Assembly: GCF_004804355.1 (NCBI RefSeq)
Contig: NZ_SRWZ01000002.1
Coordinates: 186,001 to 250,000, forward strand
DNA from: Cognatitamlana onchidii
GTDB taxonomy: Bacteria; Bacteroidota; Bacteroidia; Flavobacteriales; Flavobacteriaceae
Direction: 5' to 3'
Length of the DNA: 64,000 nucleotides
Part shown: in pieces, positions 29,032-37,230 of the stretch
Layout: every line of letters begins with the position of its first letter
How positions within the stretch are numbered: the first letter of the stretch is position 1
Notes under the pieces: generated by a model
Seen by the model: only the letters and a program-made list of their open reading frames with translations
What the model was told of the DNA's origin: nothing
Databases searched by the model: none
Position numbers and translations under genes: made by a program

Positions 29032-29066
29032 TTAACAAATAGTTAATAAAAGCTTTAAATAAAGTT

Positions 29067-29095
29067 AAGCCACTCTTTCCGAGTGGCTTTTTTTT
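29067..29095 (+). terminator. Rho-independent terminator after rplI
   Basis: AAGCCACTC (29067-29075) and GAGTGGCTT (29081-29089) form a perfect 9-bp stem with a 5-base loop, followed by a long T run. It ends the ribosomal operon before the TonB receptor gene. Confidence 0.9.
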
Positions 29096-29166
29096 GTGGT
29101 ACTTTTGTTTAACAGCTACTATGCATGCATAGTAGATTTCAGACTAATTCAAATAACATAATCAAA

Positions 29167-32100
29167 ATGAAACAAACAAACCTTGCTATTTTCTTTTTGT
29201 TTTTTGGTCTACTGGCATATTCTCAAGTAACCACATCAAACATTAAGGGATTAATTTTAGACGAAGCATCGGTCCCACTCCCTGGTGCGAATGTATTAGC
29301 TATTCACACACCAACAGGTACTAAGTATGGTGCTGCTTCAAACTTCGATGGACGTTTTAACTTATTGAACCTTAGAGTAGGAGGTCCATACACCATTACC
29401 ATTAGTTATGTAGGGTATAAAGAGCAAACGCTTAACGATGTGTTTTTAAGTTTGGGTAATACCCAAAATATCGACGTGGTTTTATCTGAAGATAGCGAAC
29501 AGCTAGACGCTGTTGTAATTCAAGGAACAGGAGGCGCAGGAACGTTTAACAGTGACAGAACAGGTGCTGAAACAAGTGTTGGTAGAAGGGAATTAACACG
29601 ATTGCCAACCATATCGAGGTCGGCTTCCGATTTCACAAGGTTAGAACCCACTGCAAATGGAAACTCCTTTGGAGGGCGCAACGATCAATTCAATAATTTT
29701 TCTCTCGACGGAGCTATTTTTAATAATCCTTTTGGGCTAGATGCCGCTACTCCGGGAGGGCAAACAGGTGCGCAACCGGTTTCTTTAGATGCTATTGATC
29801 AGATTCAAGTGTCTCTAGCGCCGTACGATGTGACTCAATCTGGATTTACAGGTGCATCCGTAAACGCAGTAACAAAGAGCGGTACTAACGAGTTTCATGG
29901 AACGGTTTATGGTTTCTATAGAGATGAAAGTATGACTGGGAAAAAGATAAAAGGAGAAGAAGTTACAAGACCAGATTTAAATCAATCTCAGTATGGTTTT
30001 GCTCTGGGCGGACCTATTGTAAAGAATAAACTGTTCTTTTTTGTGAACTTTGAAAAAGATGAGCGTGATGATTTAGGATCGAATGGTTGGGTACCAAACA
30101 GAGGAACGGGAGCCATTAATGAATCTAGAGTGACCGCTACAGATTTAATGGCGGTTCAAAGCGCCCTAGCAACATTAGGTTATAATACTGGGGCTTATGA
30201 AGGTTTTACATATGCATCTAATTCTACAAAAGGTATATTTAAATTAGATTGGAATATCAACGATAATAATAGGTTAGCGGTTATCTATAATTTTTTAGAG
30301 GCTTCAAAGGAAAAACCAGCTCACCCAACGGCTCTTGGATTTAGAGGTCCTAATGCGGCTACCTTACAGTTTCAAAACTCTGGGTATGAAATCAATAATA
30401 ATATTCAGTCTATTCAGTTAGAGCTCAATTCCACCTTATCTGAAGTATCTTCGAACAAGCTTCAGGTAGGTTACACGCATTTTGATGATTTTAGAAATCC
30501 GTTATCGGTTCCTGCGCCTACTATAACTGTTCAAGAAGACGGCTCTAATTATATAATTGCGGGTCATGAACCATTTTCGATTCATAATAAGTTAGACCAA
30601 AAAGTATTTCAGTTTACAGATAATTTAAACTTCTATCAAGGCGATCACACCATTACTATTGGGATGTCTTTTGAAAAATTTGAATTCGATAACTCATTCA
30701 ATCTTGGGGTTTACGGGGCTCGTGGTGTGTTTTTTCCATCTTACGGAAGTGTTTCAGAGTTGCTGGCAGATTCAGCACCAGGAGGAGGTCTTGATACGAT
30801 GCTAAAAGATGCCACCGCAGCTCATAATACATTAGAAGCAAATGGTGTTGGAAACCCTGGTGGTTGGGCACTAGCAGAGACCAACGTTGGGCAGTTGGCT
30901 TTTTATTTTCAAGATGAATGGAATATTTCAGAAAAATTTAAGCTAACCGCAGGTTTACGTTTTGATAAACCTTTGTTTTTTGACACGGCTCAAAAAGCTC
31001 AAGAAGTAATTGATAGAGCTTGTTGTTACGTACCAGAGATTCCTTATGTAAATCCTAATACAGGAGAAACCGTTTTTCTCGATAATACCAAAATGCCAAA
31101 TAATGATTGGTTAGTATCTCCAAGAGTTGGATTTAATTATGATGTAAGAGGTGATAAGACGTTTCAGTTACGCGGCGGATCTGGAATATTTACAGGACGC
31201 TTCCCTTTTGTATGGTTAGGAAATCAAGTGGCCAATCCTGAAGTGTTTTTCTATCAGGCTGTGGATCCAGATTATAAATTCCCACAAGTATGGAGAACTA
31301 ATATAGGTACAGATTATAAATTTGAAAACGGTATTATCTTAACAGGTGATGTATCATATACCAAAGATATTAACGGGGCACATGTTCAAAACTGGGGCTT
31401 ACTGCCACCATCAGGAACATTGCAAGGCGTGGATAACCGACCTATTTATACGTCAGATGACATTATTAACAATGCTTATGTTTTTACAAATTCCGATAAA
31501 GGGCGCATTTGGAATGCATCCATAAAAGGTCAAAAAACATTTAACAATGGGTTTTATACCATGTTAGCGTATAGCTATTTAAATTCTCAAGATGTTAATT
31601 CTATAGAAGCAGAAATTACGGGAGATGCTTTTGCCTTTAATCCCGCATTAGGGAATGTAAATAATGATGTTTTAGCATTTTCTAAATATGGAGATACGCA
31701 CAGAATTATTGGTGTAGCAAGTAAAAAGTGGGTGTTTGGAAATGATAAGTGGGCAACAACGGTGTCTATGTTTTTTGAGTATGCTCAAGGCGGGCGGTTT
31801 AACTATACCTATGGAGGTGATATTAATGGCGATGGTTCTGGTTTAAATGATTTAATTTATATCCCTACGCCGAGTGATATTAGCCAGATGCAATTTGCTA
31901 ATACAGGAGATGGAGCGGCTTTAGAACGCTATATTCAGCAAGATGATTATTTAAATGGAAGGCGTGGTCAGTACGCAGAAAGATATGGAGCTCTCGCCCC
32001 ATGGAGAAGCAGATGGGATCTTAAAGTGCTTCAGGATTTTAGATTAAAAGTTTCCGAAAATAAAACGAATACCATTCAGTTTAGTTTAGATATTTTGAAT

Positions 32101-32292
32101 TTTGGTAATTTGTTAAATTCAAATTGGGGTGTTATTCAACAACCAAATAATGTACAACCAATAGGTGTAACTGTTGATGATAATAACGTGCCTACCTATT
32201 CTTTTAATCAAAATCAAACAGCTACATTTGGGTTTGATTCCAGTTTGGCTTCAAGATGGCAAGCTCAGGTGGGATTACGCTACATTTTCTAA
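29167..32292 (+). CDS. Oar-like TonB-dependent outer-membrane receptor
   Basis: The protein (1041 residues from the chosen ATG) has a signal peptide ending at LAYSQ, a carboxypeptidase-D-like regulatory domain (about residues 22-105: IKGLILDEASVPLPGANVLA), a plug domain with LDAVVIQGTGGAG and RRELTRLPTISRSASDFTRL, and a C-terminal beta-barrel ending ASRWQAQVGLRYIF, with its aromatic last residue. The Oar-type family has TonB-dependent transport as its presumed role, but substrates are unknown. I chose the ATG at 29167 because the signal peptide starts there; an in-frame ATG at 29125 exists. It is not in a susCD pair. A terminator-like hairpin follows. Confidence 0.88.
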   Translation: MKQTNLAIFFLFFGLLAYSQVTTSNIKGLILDEASVPLPGANVLAIHTPTGTKYGAASNFDGRFNLLNLRVGGPYTITISYVGYKEQTLNDVFLSLGNTQNIDVVLSEDSEQLDAVVIQGTGGAGTFNSDRTGAETSVGRRELTRLPTISRSASDFTRLEPTANGNSFGGRNDQFNNFSLDGAIFNNPFGLDAATPGGQTGAQPVSLDAIDQIQVSLAPYDVTQSGFTGASVNAVTKSGTNEFHGTVYGFYRDESMTGKKIKGEEVTRPDLNQSQYGFALGGPIVKNKLFFFVNFEKDERDDLGSNGWVPNRGTGAINESRVTATDLMAVQSALATLGYNTGAYEGFTYASNSTKGIFKLDWNINDNNRLAVIYNFLEASKEKPAHPTALGFRGPNAATLQFQNSGYEINNNIQSIQLELNSTLSEVSSNKLQVGYTHFDDFRNPLSVPAPTITVQEDGSNYIIAGHEPFSIHNKLDQKVFQFTDNLNFYQGDHTITIGMSFEKFEFDNSFNLGVYGARGVFFPSYGSVSELLADSAPGGGLDTMLKDATAAHNTLEANGVGNPGGWALAETNVGQLAFYFQDEWNISEKFKLTAGLRFDKPLFFDTAQKAQEVIDRACCYVPEIPYVNPNTGETVFLDNTKMPNNDWLVSPRVGFNYDVRGDKTFQLRGGSGIFTGRFPFVWLGNQVANPEVFFYQAVDPDYKFPQVWRTNIGTDYKFENGIILTGDVSYTKDINGAHVQNWGLLPPSGTLQGVDNRPIYTSDDIINNAYVFTNSDKGRIWNASIKGQKTFNNGFYTMLAYSYLNSQDVNSIEAEITGDAFAFNPALGNVNNDVLAFSKYGDTHRIIGVASKKWVFGNDKWATTVSMFFEYAQGGRFNYTYGGDINGDGSGLNDLIYIPTPSDISQMQFANTGDGAALERYIQQDDYLNGRRGQYAERYGALAPWRSRWDLKVLQDFRLKVSENKTNTIQFSLDILNFGNLLNSNWGVIQQPNNVQPIGVTVDDNNVPTYSFNQNQTATFGFDSSLASRWQAQVGLRYIF

Positions 32293-32312
32293 GAAAATAC
32301 CATATATATTCT

Positions 32313-32320
32313 TAAATTTG
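32313..32320 (+). promoter_or_regulatory. -7 promoter box (TAAATTTG) of the DUF6495-hisS unit
   Basis: TAAATTTG at 32313-32320 is an exact TAnnTTTG match, 34 bp before the DUF6495 ATG. The upstream -33 is not clear. It overlaps the hairpin at 32319-32340. Confidence 0.45.
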
Positions 32321-32340
32321 CGCTCCTATTTAGGGGCGCA
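32319..32340 (+). terminator. Hairpin after the Oar-like receptor gene
   Basis: TGCGCTCC (32319-32326) and GGGGCGCA (32333-32340) pair over 8 bp with one U-G, followed by TTTATTTAT. It could end the receptor transcript, although the T-tract is interrupted. Confidence 0.55.
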
Positions 32341-32354
32341 TTTATTTATATACA

Positions 32355-32825
32355 ATGAAGTATTCAAGACTTACAAAAGAACAATTTGAGGAATTACATC
32401 AAGAGTTTATTAATTTTTTGGCGACACAGTCTATAACGGCTGATGAATGGACAAATTTAAAAGCGAATAAACCCGAATTGGCAGAAACTGAGCTTGACGT
32501 ATTTAGCGATTTAATTTGGGAAGGTGTTCTAAATAAAGCAGAATACCTTGAACATTTTTCTGCACAGCATATGTATTTATTCCAGTTGGGCGAAGATAAA
32601 ATGCACGCCATTGTTGTTAATGTGAAGAATGATGCTATTGATATTACAACTAAGGAAGGTTATAACTGGTTACGCGAAAATTTGATGGATGAAAACGTTG
32701 AGTTTTTGCAAGCTGATAAAGATTATTCAGAGGATAAAAACCTCGATAAATTTAAAATGATAGAACAGGGCGCTGTTATTACTAAAGGCGAGTTGTACAT
32801 GTATTTCGATAAGTTAATAAATTAG
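32355..32825 (+). CDS. DUF6495 family protein
   Basis: The 156-residue protein resembles a conserved flavobacterial family (DUF6495 by recollection) usually found next to hisS. It starts KYSRLTKEQFEELHQEFINF and has no signal peptide or membrane segment, so it is cytoplasmic. No catalytic motif is recognisable and the function is unknown. It ends 6 bp before hisS, so the two genes are probably cotranscribed from the box at 32313. Confidence 0.7.
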   Translation: MKYSRLTKEQFEELHQEFINFLATQSITADEWTNLKANKPELAETELDVFSDLIWEGVLNKAEYLEHFSAQHMYLFQLGEDKMHAIVVNVKNDAIDITTKEGYNWLRENLMDENVEFLQADKDYSEDKNLDKFKMIEQGAVITKGELYMYFDKLIN

Positions 32826-32831
32826 AATTAA

Positions 32832-34211
32832 ATGGCTCAAAAACCAAGTATTCCTAAAGGCACCCGAGATTTTAATCCAGAACAAGTAGCAAAACGAAAC
32901 TATATATTTAATACGATTCGTGGAGCTTTTGAAACCTTTGGATTTCAACCTATTGAAACACCAAGTTTTGAAAATTCAAGTACCTTAATGGGTAAATACG
33001 GAGATGAAGGCGATCGCTTAATTTTTAAGATTCTAAATTCTGGAGATTACCTAGCAAAAGCTAATGAACAGGCCTATGCCAATAAAGATTCTAATAAGTT
33101 AACATCTTCTATTTCAGAAAAAGCCCTACGTTATGATTTAACGGTGCCTTTCGCCCGCTACGTAGTGCAACATCAAAACGAGATTGAGTTCCCGTTTAAA
33201 CGATATCAAATACAACCTGTATGGAGAGCAGATAGACCTCAAAAAGGACGTTTTAGAGAGTTTTACCAATGCGATGCCGATGTGGTAGGAAGCAAAAGTT
33301 TATGGCAGGAAGTAGAGTTTATTCAGTTGTATGATGCTGTTTTTTCAGCCTTGAAATTAGACGGCGTTACCATTAAAATTAATAACAGAAAAATATTGTC
33401 GGGTATAGCCGAAGTTATTGGGGCCAGCGATAAACTTATTGATTTTACCGTGGCGCTTGACAAACTTGACAAAATTGGTGAAGATAAAGTAAAGGAAGAA
33501 ATGCTTTCTAAAGGTATTTCTCAGGAAGGAATTTCAAAACTTCAACCATTGTTTACACTTTCAGGAACTTTTGAAGCTCAAATAGAAAGTCTAAAGCATA
33601 TATTGTCGACTTCTGACGAAGGTCAAAAAGGAATTGAAGAGTTGGCTTTTATTAATCATGCGGTTTCAGAGTTAGGGTTGTTAACTGCCAAATTGCAACT
33701 AGATGTTACCCTTGCCAGGGGACTTAATTATTATACCGGAGCCATTTTTGAAGTTTCTGCTCCAGATCAAGTTAAAATAGGGTCAATTGGTGGTGGCGGG
33801 CGCTATGATGATTTAACTGGAATATTTGGGATGAAGAGCATGAGCGGTGTGGGTATTAGTTTTGGCCTGGATAGGATTTATCTGGTTCTTGAAGAATTAA
33901 ATCTATTCCCAGAGACCGTAAATAAAAATGTAGAGGTGTTATTTATAAATTTTGGAGATAAGGAGGCCTTATTCAGTTTAAAAGCAATAAAACAATTGCG
34001 AGAGCAGGGAGTCCATGCCGAACTATACCCAGATGCCTCTAAAATGAAAAAACAAATGAATCATGCTAATAAACGACATATTCCTTTTGTTGTTTTGGTA
34101 GGTGAGGAAGAAATGAATTCAAATCTGTTTACACTCAAAGACATGTCTTCAGGAGCGCAACACAAATTATCCTTAGGAGCCATGATTAACCATGTGAAGA
34201 TTATACAGTAA
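32832..34211 (+). CDS. hisS: Histidyl-tRNA synthetase
   Basis: The 459-residue class II synthetase charges tRNA-His. Motifs include [18 protein letters not shown] (motif 1 region), [34 protein letters not shown] (motif 2), the histidine-specific [24 protein letters not shown] and [17 protein letters not shown] (motif 3), and a C-terminal anticodon-binding domain ([20 protein letters not shown]). Length is normal. It is 6 bp downstream of the DUF6495 gene. Confidence 0.96.
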   Translation: MAQKPSIPKGTRDFNPEQVAKRNYIFNTIRGAFETFGFQPIETPSFENSSTLMGKYGDEGDRLIFKILNSGDYLAKANEQAYANKDSNKLTSSISEKALRYDLTVPFARYVVQHQNEIEFPFKRYQIQPVWRADRPQKGRFREFYQCDADVVGSKSLWQEVEFIQLYDAVFSALKLDGVTIKINNRKILSGIAEVIGASDKLIDFTVALDKLDKIGEDKVKEEMLSKGISQEGISKLQPLFTLSGTFEAQIESLKHILSTSDEGQKGIEELAFINHAVSELGLLTAKLQLDVTLARGLNYYTGAIFEVSAPDQVKIGSIGGGGRYDDLTGIFGMKSMSGVGISFGLDRIYLVLEELNLFPETVNKNVEVLFINFGDKEALFSLKAIKQLREQGVHAELYPDASKMKKQMNHANKRHIPFVVLVGEEEMNSNLFTLKDMSSGAQHKLSLGAMINHVKIIQ

Positions 34212-34729
34212 GTCCGTTATAACATACTTTTTTCTATTAATAAGAAGGAACCATTTTTTAGTTTGGCTTTTAAACTTCTAGTTCCATTGCATGCCTTTTT
34301 AAATTCGTAACGGTGGGCAATGTAAACCATTAGAGAGGTTTTATGGTGTTCTATAAATTAACTTAGTGGATGTAATTTATAGCGCCATTACAACAAGCGA
34401 TACATGTAAGAATTTCAAATTAGACTGTGGCAAGAATTGGAGGAGAAAAAACTCCCTTATCTTAAAAGAGGTTTTGCTAACAAAAAATCCAATAGAGCTT
34501 CCATTAAAACCAGTTACGATTTATAAGGTAATTGAGAACAGAACCATTAGTTATACTCTAGATTAATAGTAGGCCTAAGGTATCCAATTTAATGTGTAGC
34601 AGGTATTTAGTAAAGTTTCATACCAATAAATCTTTCTTAGCTAAACAATAAGTGTTAATTAGTTTTAAAACTTATAGAGCTTTTTTTTCTTTATAAAAGT
34701 CGTATTTTGTAGAGAAAGAATTATAAAAT
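34212..34729. other. 518-bp intergenic region with possible gene remnants
   Basis: This region separates housekeeping genes from the alginate locus. It holds two short open frames, neither recognised: a plus-strand frame from GTG at 34366 to 34566 (66 codons) and a minus-strand frame of about 45 codons ending near 34220 (containing MVYIAHRYEFKKACNGTRS). Their composition looks protein-like, so they may be decayed gene fragments, but without conserved motifs I cannot support either as a gene. No repeat, terminator or transposase was seen. Confidence 0.4.
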
Positions 34730-35686
34730 ATGGAGCCATATTCAAGAAGAGATTTTATTAAGAAAGCAGCTTTAGCTACGGGCTTTGTTTCTAATTTGGG
34801 GTTTAGTAGCAGTGTGTTTTCGCCTATCAACTATAATGCTGTAAAACCTTTAGAGGTTAGTATATTTTCTAAGCATTTACAATTTTTAGATTATGAGACC
34901 TTAGGAGCCAAGGCCCATGAAATGGGGTTTTCTGGGGTGGATCTAACAGTTAGGCCCGGCGGTCATGTGGAACCTTCTAACTTGAAAGTCGATTTACCTT
35001 TAGCTATAAAGGGCATTATAAATGGAGGTTCTAAATGTAATATGATTACCACTCAAATTGAAAGTGTTGAGAGGCGTTTGGACTTAAATATTCTTCAGGA
35101 AGCCTCAAGGCAAGGTATAAAATACTATCGAACCAATTGGTTTAACTATGATTATGAGTTAGGGATGGTAGAAACACTTAAAAAATATAATGGACAATTA
35201 TTAGACCTGGCTAGAATTAATAAGAGTTTAGGGCTAGTTGGGTGTTATCAAAATCATGCCGGTACTAAAATTGGAGCCTCTTTTTGGGAGGTTTACCAAT
35301 TACTTGAGAATATTGATTCGAGCTATTTTGGTGTACAATTTGATATTAGGCATGCTACCGTAGAGGGGTTTAATTCTTGGAAGAATGCTTTTGAACTACT
35401 TAAATCTAAAGTAAGAACGATGGTTTTAAAGGATTTTAAGTGGGTAGAAATAAATGGCAAATGGCAGATCATGAATGTTCCATTAGGAAAAGGAGTTGTA
35501 GACTTTAAATCTTTTTTTAAACTATTAAAAAAGTACGATTTACGCCCTCCTGTGTCCTTGCACGTTGAGTATGATTTAGGTGGCGCCGAAAAAGGAAAAA
35601 GAGAAATATCCATAAATGAGGAGCTGGTGTATCAAGCCATGAAAACTGATTTAAAAACGCTGCAAACTTTATGGGAAAAGGCCTAA
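34730..35686 (+). CDS. Secreted xylose-isomerase-like TIM-barrel protein
   Basis: The 318-residue protein has an N-terminal twin-arginine-like signal (SRRDFIKKAALATGF) followed by an AP-endonuclease-2/sugar phosphate isomerase-epimerase fold. Visible barrel segments are AHEMGFSGVDLTVRPGGHVE (about residues 62-81), CYQNHAGTKIGASFWEV (about 170-185), FGVQFDIRHATVEG with a metal-ligand-like D-x-R-H, and SLHVEYDLGG (about 275-285) with a His and a Glu. Export by Tat would suggest a cofactor- or metal-loaded enzyme of the periplasm. It lies about 100 bp upstream of the first alginate promoter and has no operator of its own, so its part in alginate use is uncertain. Confidence 0.8.
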   Translation: MEPYSRRDFIKKAALATGFVSNLGFSSSVFSPINYNAVKPLEVSIFSKHLQFLDYETLGAKAHEMGFSGVDLTVRPGGHVEPSNLKVDLPLAIKGIINGGSKCNMITTQIESVERRLDLNILQEASRQGIKYYRTNWFNYDYELGMVETLKKYNGQLLDLARINKSLGLVGCYQNHAGTKIGASFWEVYQLLENIDSSYFGVQFDIRHATVEGFNSWKNAFELLKSKVRTMVLKDFKWVEINGKWQIMNVPLGKGVVDFKSFFKLLKKYDLRPPVSLHVEYDLGGAEKGKREISINEELVYQAMKTDLKTLQTLWEKA

Positions 35687-35791
35687 CAGAATGGATGTCA
35701 ACAAGTCACATTTTGGTGTAAGTGGGTCAAGGTTTATTTAGCCTAATCGTTAAATCCGGAAAAATATTTTTTTTTAATCAATAAATACTTA

Positions 35792-35799
35792 TATATTTG
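35792..35799 (+). promoter_or_regulatory. -7 promoter box (TATATTTG) of alginate unit 1
   Basis: TATATTTG matches TAnnTTTG. The -33 region is a T run without a clear TTG. The first two bases of the operator left box fall inside this box, so repressor binding would block the promoter. Confidence 0.6.
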
Positions 35800-35834
35800 G
35801 AAAACCAAATTGGTTTACCAGTTTGGTTTTCCAA
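35797..35834 (+). promoter_or_regulatory. Composite operator 1: three TGG-N4-CCA boxes, 13 bp apart
   Basis: Boxes begin at 35798, 35811 and 35824, each TGG-N4-CCA. The outer arms TTGGAAAACCAA (35797-35808) and TTGGTTTTCCAA (35823-35834) are perfect inverted repeats. A fourth, imperfect box TTG-TTTA-CCA lies at 35844-35853. The same 38-bp frame recurs at 43094 and 46067. The palindromic TGG-N4-CCA form fits FadR-type GntR dimers, and a gene for such a regulator is at 54085. It overlaps the -7 box, as expected for repression. Confidence 0.85.
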
Positions 35835-35893
35835 GAGTATAATTTGTTTACCAGTTAAATACTAACTAATACATTTCTAAAAATTATTACATT

Positions 35894-37132
35894 ATGAAAA
35901 CAACATTACTTTTTAAACAACAATCGTATAGGTTTTACTTTCTTTTGGTGTTTTGTTTGGGTTTAAATTTTGGTTGGAGCCAACAAGTTATAGGAGAGTT
36001 TCCTATAATGGATGGGGGTCTTGAAGGGCAAACTGCTGGTAACTTAGCGAGTCAGGGAAGTGGTGCAAAAGATACACCATCACCAACATGGTCTATTTCA
36101 ACTACTGGAGGAACCACTGATGAGAGCATATTAGATACCCCAAGTGATGCAAGGTCTGGTAATTTTTCAGTTCAGGCTCAGCTTAATAACGATAAAGACA
36201 ATGCGCGTCTTCAGGCACCATCAACAGTGTCTCCTAATACTATGACTGTGAGTACTGAATATACAGTTCAATTTTTTTATAAATCTAGTGAAGCGCTTCC
36301 AGATGAAAATTTAAAGCCAGGTGTTTACTTGAATAATACTTCTGGCGGGAAAACAACTAATAAAACTGATGTAGGAAGTTTTGTGGCTAATACTTGGGTG
36401 AAAACGTATGGTACGGTTACAACGGGTGATACTTTTAATGCTTCAAATTGGGCTGTAGCTAGAATAGGAGGCGAGAAGAATGTAGACAAACCATTAATAC
36501 ATTTTGATGATTTTGTTGTTTATTCAGGTGCTTATGACGATACTGCTCCAGATGCGGCTACAGGGGGTACATATGCCAATAATGGTGGTACTGCTTCTGT
36601 AGGTTGGACAGCACCAGCTAGTGGTGTTGATGGTGGAGGCTATGTTGTGGTTAAGTACACTTCAATGCCTTCGGCAGATAATGATCCGAATCAAAATGGT
36701 ATTTACCAAGTAGGTAACACGACTACCAACGGTACAGGAAGTCTTGAAGGTACCATCGTTTATATAGGTACAGACACCAGTTTTGATGAGGCTTATGCAG
36801 CTGGAAATTATTACAAAATATATACTGTTGATAAAGCATTCAATTATTCATCAGAATTAGTAGTATCAGATGCTACTTTAGGTTTAGATAAAAATGTACT
36901 ATCACATAGCGTGAAAGTTTATCCCAACCCGGCAAATGATGTAATTACTATCACAACAAAAAATATTGACATAACATCTATATCTTTATACAGTGTTTTA
37001 GGGGAACAAGTATTATCGGGACTAGCGTTGAAAAATGACCGTTTAAATATTTCTGAACTTTCAAGAGGTGTTTATTTCATGAAAATAAACTCAGATCAAG
37101 GTTCGGTAACTAAAAGAATAATTAAGAAGTAG
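35894..37132 (+). CDS. Secreted T9SS-sorted protein, probable carbohydrate-binding
   Basis: The 412-residue protein has a signal peptide ending near FGWSQ, a beta-rich jelly-roll-like region (about residues 30-215) ending in HFDDFVVYSGAYDD, which resembles the end of CBM-type beta-sandwich domains, an FN3-like region (about 220-325) and a type A T9SS sorting domain at the C-terminus (VKVYPNPANDVITI to RGVYFMKINSDQGSVTKRI). It should reach the outer surface. No catalytic residues are recognisable, so a carbohydrate-binding role is inferred only. It is the first gene under operator 1, and is followed by a hairpin before the PL6 gene. Confidence 0.75.
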   Translation: MKTTLLFKQQSYRFYFLLVFCLGLNFGWSQQVIGEFPIMDGGLEGQTAGNLASQGSGAKDTPSPTWSISTTGGTTDESILDTPSDARSGNFSVQAQLNNDKDNARLQAPSTVSPNTMTVSTEYTVQFFYKSSEALPDENLKPGVYLNNTSGGKTTNKTDVGSFVANTWVKTYGTVTTGDTFNASNWAVARIGGEKNVDKPLIHFDDFVVYSGAYDDTAPDAATGGTYANNGGTASVGWTAPASGVDGGGYVVVKYTSMPSADNDPNQNGIYQVGNTTTNGTGSLEGTIVYIGTDTSFDEAYAAGNYYKIYTVDKAFNYSSELVVSDATLGLDKNVLSHSVKVYPNPANDVITITTKNIDITSISLYSVLGEQVLSGLALKNDRLNISELSRGVYFMKINSDQGSVTKRIIKK

Positions 37133-37151
37133 TCAGTTTAGTTTTGTTTGG

Positions 37152-37184
37152 AAAAAGTCTTTTACTCGTAAAAGGCTTTTTCTT
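37152..37184 (+). terminator. Hairpin between the T9SS protein gene and PL6
   Basis: Arms 37152-37165 and 37168-37181 pair over 14 bp with one U-G pair and a 2-base loop, ending in a T tract. It lies 20 bp past the stop codon and 49 bp before the PL6 ATG. It could make a partial terminator that raises expression of the first gene over the rest. Confidence 0.75.
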
Positions 37185-37230
37185 ATTGTAAAACATTTTA
37201 ATTAGTATTTGATACAACAAATAGAATGTC

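Noticed and set aside
34366-34566. Plus-strand open frame of 66 codons starting at GTG after hisS
   Set aside because: No recognised domain, no plausible ribosome binding site, lies in a low-information AT-rich gap. It may be a remnant, so it is described only as part of the intergenic region.
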